Assembly: GCA_944470555.2 (NCBI GenBank)
Contig: OX104127.1
Location: 33,247,661-33,311,660, forward strand
DNA: 64,000 bases
Source of the DNA: Heterobilharzia americana
Taxonomy: Eukaryota > Platyhelminthes > Trematoda > Strigeidida > Schistosomatidae
Direction: 5' to 3'
In this document: piece after piece, positions 44,501 to 50,500 of the stretch
Numbering within the stretch: position 1 is the first letter of the stretch
How the letters are laid out: the number at the start of each line of letters is the position of its first letter
Translations under genes and position numbers: made by a program
Notes under the pieces: generated by a model
Databases searched by the model: none
Told to the model about the DNA's origin: nothing
Seen by the model: only the letters and a program-made list of their open reading frames with translations

Positions 44501-47500
44501 GTTGTTACTCAATAGTAATAAGAACTCGGAAGTGAGAGGAAGGTGTGTAAGTTTGAAGGAGGATTACTCAGTAAGTGTTCGAATAACCTAATCCTCCTGA
44601 AAATTTGCAAACTGAAGTGCTAAACTGCAAAATATAGCACAAAAATATCGAAAAAGTTTCAGTAAAAATTTATCAGCGGAAGCAAACAACTAGGAAAATA
44701 CTATTCTAGCCTTAGTCAAGCTGAGGAGTTTTCCAAATTATGAAATGACAGTGATTTGGCTGTGCACACATAGCGTTGAAACTTTCGGAATTGTAGCGGG
44801 GGACTCTGTAAGTCTCTTCGGAGAAATCGTAGGAGGGGATATGTTCAGAGAACATCATAGTTCCAAAAATATAACCATTGATATTCTTTTCCACTTCTCT
44901 ACGTAACCAAACGTCAATGCGTCCCAAAATACGCTTCTGGAATTGACACTACAATGTACTTTGATCCACTGGAGCAAGTAAATGGATAGACGCACATTAA
45001 AGTGACAAAATAAATTGATTGTTTACTGAATAATATGTTTTCAGACCTCATTTGACAGTCAACAGTGAAGTGATTGTACGCGTTTGTCAGATCGGTGACC
45101 GATGAAATCTCTTTTGGAATACCAAAGGCTTGATTGTTGTCAACTTATTGTACCAATTCTGACACCTACAGGGTCCAGGTATCTACAAAGTTTCATGTGC
45201 GTTACGCAGAAATTTGCTCTACACTAAGAGGTGACACTGATAATTAGACTTCTGAAAGCTAGTTTGAACAGCATAGGAAAGTGCACACCTCCAGATGGGT
45301 TCTTTAGGAAAAAAGCTGGATCACTGGTTAGCAACTGTAAGTGATGTGAACGAAAACAGATCGTGATAACTGTGTACCGACACCTATTTTTCATCCTAAC
45401 CATGATATTTGATTTCACTGTTTGCTTTCATCTGTCTTTCTTTTGTAGAATTGCTTACGATAACTTTTAGATCATACTATTCTCGTTTTTCGGCTTGTAT
45501 TTGTTACCTTGAAGAAGTGATCTGAGTTGTAGCCAATTAAACCATTAAATACTAATGCCAGGTCCGAAGTTGACTATGAATAAAAACTAATTTCCCTCAG
45601 AAACTATGTACACATTCGTACAATAGAGAACGGCCCACACATTCTGATACTACCTAGCTACCAACCAAACCTCATCAGGTGTAGCAGGATTCAAACACGA
45701 CCCACTAACTGGAAGTTACGTGCTTAAAACAATGATCCACAGCTTCACTCATATTGATATTAACTCACTGACTAGCTGAAAAACACAAGAGCTCTCGCTG
45801 AGTCTCATTGCTCAATTTGCCACACTCTGCTGACAAATAGTTAGATGTTATTAACTTCATTTAGGCTATTATTCTTTATAATTCGTTTGAAAAATTGTAT
45901 ACTTCAGTATTCGATTTTTATTATGTTGTTCAGGTGTGCATGAAATTCAATTTTCTTGGTCGCATATTAGCCAGAGCCTTGCTAGACTGGCGAAGATTGG
46001 ATTTACCTTTTTCACCAGCATTTTTCAAATGGTTTTTAGCACCCACTGCTCAGGATGCCGTTAGTAAAGGTCATATATCACCAAGTGATTTACCGTTGGT
46101 TGACCCGGATTTAAGTCGACATATAAGGCAACTAACGGAATTGGTTAATCGTCGTCAAGCTTTATGTCGTCAGTTATCCAATATGGATTTGAATATCTCT
46201 CCTAGTTCTCTTGGAATTCACAGTGCTACAGCAATTAAAAGTTCACATCATTCGCAGAAGGTGGATTCAATCAAAGCTTCTTTGTTAATGCTGGATAATG
46301 AAGTCGATGATTTGTGTTTAAATTTTACGCTTCCTGGATATGAGGTAGGATCTTATTACTGTTTTCTCTTCCTTTGAGTTCATTATAGTAAATGATTAAC
46401 AGAAAAAGCTGGAAAAAAAATTGATGCCTTAGAACCTGGTTTAACTAATTTCTTTTTAAGCGTTAAATAAATCAGTTCTTGACTAGTGGAAACTAAACTG
46501 CTTTGATTTTCAGTATGTCGTGTATGTTTGTATATATTAGGTTTCTTTCAGCATTTTGTCTACTCTGTGATTCAGATGTGATAAAAGCAAATCAGTCTAT
46601 GTGTGTTCCATCAGTGTATCCTCTGAATAATGAGTACACTTTGTTTCACGTAATTGCGAACAAAATAGATTTCGTGCTTCTGATATGAATGTTGTTAACC
46701 CTATCTATGAGAGTTTTTATACTTCAAGAAATTCTTCTCTTTAAGCCAATGTAGTGGACAATGGACCATTATGTATTTTGATGTGTATTCTAAAGGAAGT
46801 TATTTGTAGTTGCTTTACAACCTAATACGCTTAACCAATGGCAAATAATTAAGATAAATGTGAACAAAGTGAAATAATTGCAGAAATTTTGATATAATCC
46901 CAGCTTGTTTAGATAGTCAAAAGATGTTTCTGAACATTTCGTTTTATATGCCACAACTTCTCTAGCAGAATAAATATTCTGATTTTTATTAAAGATGAAA
47001 ATAAAGATGGTCAAATGGTACAGGCAACAGTGGTGGGTAGCAGCTGTCACACTACCTTGAGTCTTAGGGTTCATGCTTTCCAACACTTATCCATCAAAGC
47101 ACGCATAGCTATATAAAAAAATGCAACTGGGTCACGCCTCGGTGTGCCATGTTCTATGTCTGTGTATGCGGAAGCTATTGCCACCAGCTGCTTCGATCAT
47201 CATTATTGGTATCATTAGTACATCTGCTTTAACTTTTTCCCTATGGTCACAAATTTCTTTTCCTCAAGCTCATTTTTATATCTAGAATATGAGTAGATGA
47301 ATAAACGAATTAAGTTCAAATTTTTATGATATAGTGTTATAGATGATGAGTCACAGTAATCTTCTCATTCATATCTGTTTTTGTATAGATCAGTTGACAA
47401 GTGTGTAATTATGATTGATTCTTCGCACTTGTATTCTAGACTTTCTTACATAATTTGTACCGTCTACTTACTCATTTTTCGCAGGTTGAGTTAGTTAAAA

Positions 47501-50500
47501 ATGGTGCACACATTAACGTCACTGGTTCTAATCTTAGTTGTTATCTACGCTTGGTTGCTCACTGGTTAGTTATTGAAGGTGCTGGTCGTCAAATGGAAGC
47601 AGTTTTGAAAGGTTTCGATTCAGTACTGCCAAATATCCGTTCACGATTGACCTCAATATTTCAACCGGATGAAATGGAAAATTTATTCTGTGGGGAATCA
47701 TCTGCCAGATTTGAATCGTTTTCAGTTGATCAGAATGGTGATATGAAACCTATAAAATTGAATAAGAATAATTTAATCCCAGATGAAGAAGGCTGGGATG
47801 TACAGAGTTTATCTCAGTCATGCTGTTGTGATCATGGCTACACACCTCAGTCTCGTGCTATTCGTTTTCTTTTTGAAATAATGTCTGAATTCAATGCACA
47901 ACAACGTCGACTATTTGTACAATTTGTTACGGGTAGTCCTCGTTTACCTGTTGGTGGTAAGTTATAGACTAAGTTTACTAAGTTGTTATATTTTGATCAT
48001 GTAGACTATATTTGACGAATTAGTTTTGTATGTTTGTCTATAATGAGTTCATAAACAAGGACTGATAGTTTTACTGTATCAACAATGATTACACGTAGTC
48101 AACTGACCTTACAGAATTGACTGTTTTGAAGTATTACCTTATAGTTATTGCACTTTTTATTAAAATATAGAACCAGACCTACTGTGTGTGTGTGTGTGCT
48201 GTTTGTTAGATTTGTTCATTTGATTTATAACATACAGTTACACAGTATTATTTACTTGATGACGACACTTCGAGCATAAATTATTGCTCATAATAATATC
48301 AATGTAATCACGCTCCACTTTCAACATCTGATTTTTATAGTTATGTCACCTCATGTTGTTTTTATTGGTAGTAAGATTTTCCATATTTCTGGTAAAGATG
48401 TTGCATCATTTCTACTACATGTGTTGGGTATTGATTCGATGAACAAGGATTCAGTAATCAATCTCTCTCCACCTAATTATATTGAATTTATCCTACCCTA
48501 TCGTGTATGTTAATGCATGCATTGCAATAGCCGAATTTTCTTCTAGATCATTAATCTTATTCGAGTCTGTCATTGTATATTTAGCTAGGTCCCTATGTTC
48601 GACTATTGTAACTAACCCCCGACCAGCCGGGCTAATTTGATCTATGTACCTGACCTCTTAGTCATTACATGAAATTTGATGGATTAGATTATTTTGCTTA
48701 ACTGGTTCTATCTGATCCTTAAGCCAGTGAAGCTTATTTCTGAGTGAGCTTTTAGGTTTGAATGCCACCCTAATTCCAGCTTTGTTGAGGATCCTACGTA
48801 AAGTTTCTGATGTGCTTTCCTTATAGGGTAACACAAAGGAGGCTATGAATTCCTTCTTACTCGTGTTGTTGTTCTTATTCATACTCATGTTGCTGTTATT
48901 ATTACGTTTGTTGTGTTCGTATGAATTTCTCAATCAACTTTAGAGGATAATTATTAATTGTATGCTTGACTTCCTTGTTTAGGTCCTTTCAGTGACTAGT
49001 CAGTTTTCTAGCTCTATCATTTAAACATTCGGCTAAATTTGCTTTAATTGACATTGGATGAGATGACTTGAAGTCTAGATACCTGTTGGAATGTGTCGGT
49101 TTTCTGTAGACGATAGTATCCAAACCACCGTCTGTCCTTCCATTTATCCTGCAATCTAACATAGGCAATTCTCCTTGTTCGTTTTCTACCCCATAAGCGA
49201 ATTGGATTGCATCGATTACTAAGTTTATGTGTGAGGAAATTGTCGATATTTTCTGATTTCAACACAGTGAATGTGTCATCCACATATAGGCACCATATCT
49301 CAGGTGCAGGACTAAACGTTTGTAAGGCCATGTTTTCCCAACTATGTATGAATATATCTGCTACCATTGGGGGTATTGGCTATTCAATTGCTACTCGTTC
49401 TGTTTGACTATATATTTTGTCCTGAAACTTGAAGACGCAACCGTATGTTCAATATGATCTCATCAACCGATATCTTAGTTATGTCAGTAAGTTCTGAGTT
49501 AGTATTTAGTTGATTTCTGACTGTCTCCAGTGTCATATTGATTAGTATTCTAGTATAAAGACTTGTTACTTGAAAACTAACCATTTTTTCATCCTCTTCT
49601 ATATGTAGGTCATTAAGCCTTAGTTTTAACTCGTAATAGTTTACTAGTCTGAAATTTGAACGTTTGCTAATAGGACACAATATCGATGCTAAGTATTTTG
49701 CTAGTTCGTACGTTGGGGTATTTCTGAAGTCAACTATAGGTCTAATGGGATAACTTGGTTTATGAACCTTAAAAGTGCCATAAATTCTGTTAGGATTGTT
49801 AGTTTTGGCCATCAAATTAAGCCATTTAAATTCACTTACAGATATCTTTAATCAGCGTACCAGATCGGTTGTGGATTTCATAGTTTTATTCATAACCCTG
49901 TCTAAAAGTTTCTCAATCTCTTCATATGGTGTCTCACTGTGTGTTATAAATCGAATAAATAAATCTAATATGGAATTGAATTCTACCAGTGTCCAACTTT
50001 TCCACTTGTATTAATGTGAGCATTCGTTGTTATAACCTAATTTTGAATATTCATATTTCGGCTGATGAGTTTTTAGACAATACAACTTAAGATGATAACT
50101 AGCCTGTCATTAAAAACGGTGTTATGAATAATAACTTTGTCTCAGAGTGGACCGTTGAAACACTCATGACTGAGTAATGAAATAAAGTATCACTTCGACC
50201 ATCCACTAGGTTGTTTTCGCCTCAACAGTTGGTATTTACTTCTGCTTCTGAAAACAAAGAAAAAAATGAGTGGATTTCAACAAACTATTATGATTATCTC
50301 TTGTCGAAAGGTATATATTACTGAAGTGCATTAATGAAAGTACACCCAAAAGGTTTCATCATATGACTGGGTGTTTTTATTTTCTGTCAGTTGAGACGGA
50401 TAGAAGTGAAGAGGATGAAAATAATAATGCCGACAGTTCTGAATAAATCAGCATCGGTATATCAGCATTATATCCTTCATTTGAGCCATGTAGGGTGATA

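Larger units (their letters stand above)
43444..45933. other. intron between exons 17 and 18
   Basis: At 44050-44240 the minus strand resembles part of the second LINE family (compare 56220-56400; both contain a CATGTCTTCTA block). At 45590-45790 there is a copy of the SINE-like repeat seen at 14615-14770. No coding exon is supported. Confidence 0.5.

Noticed and set aside
48183..48198. Short TG run as a functional element
   Set aside because: Only about 8 repeats; ordinary microsatellite without context.
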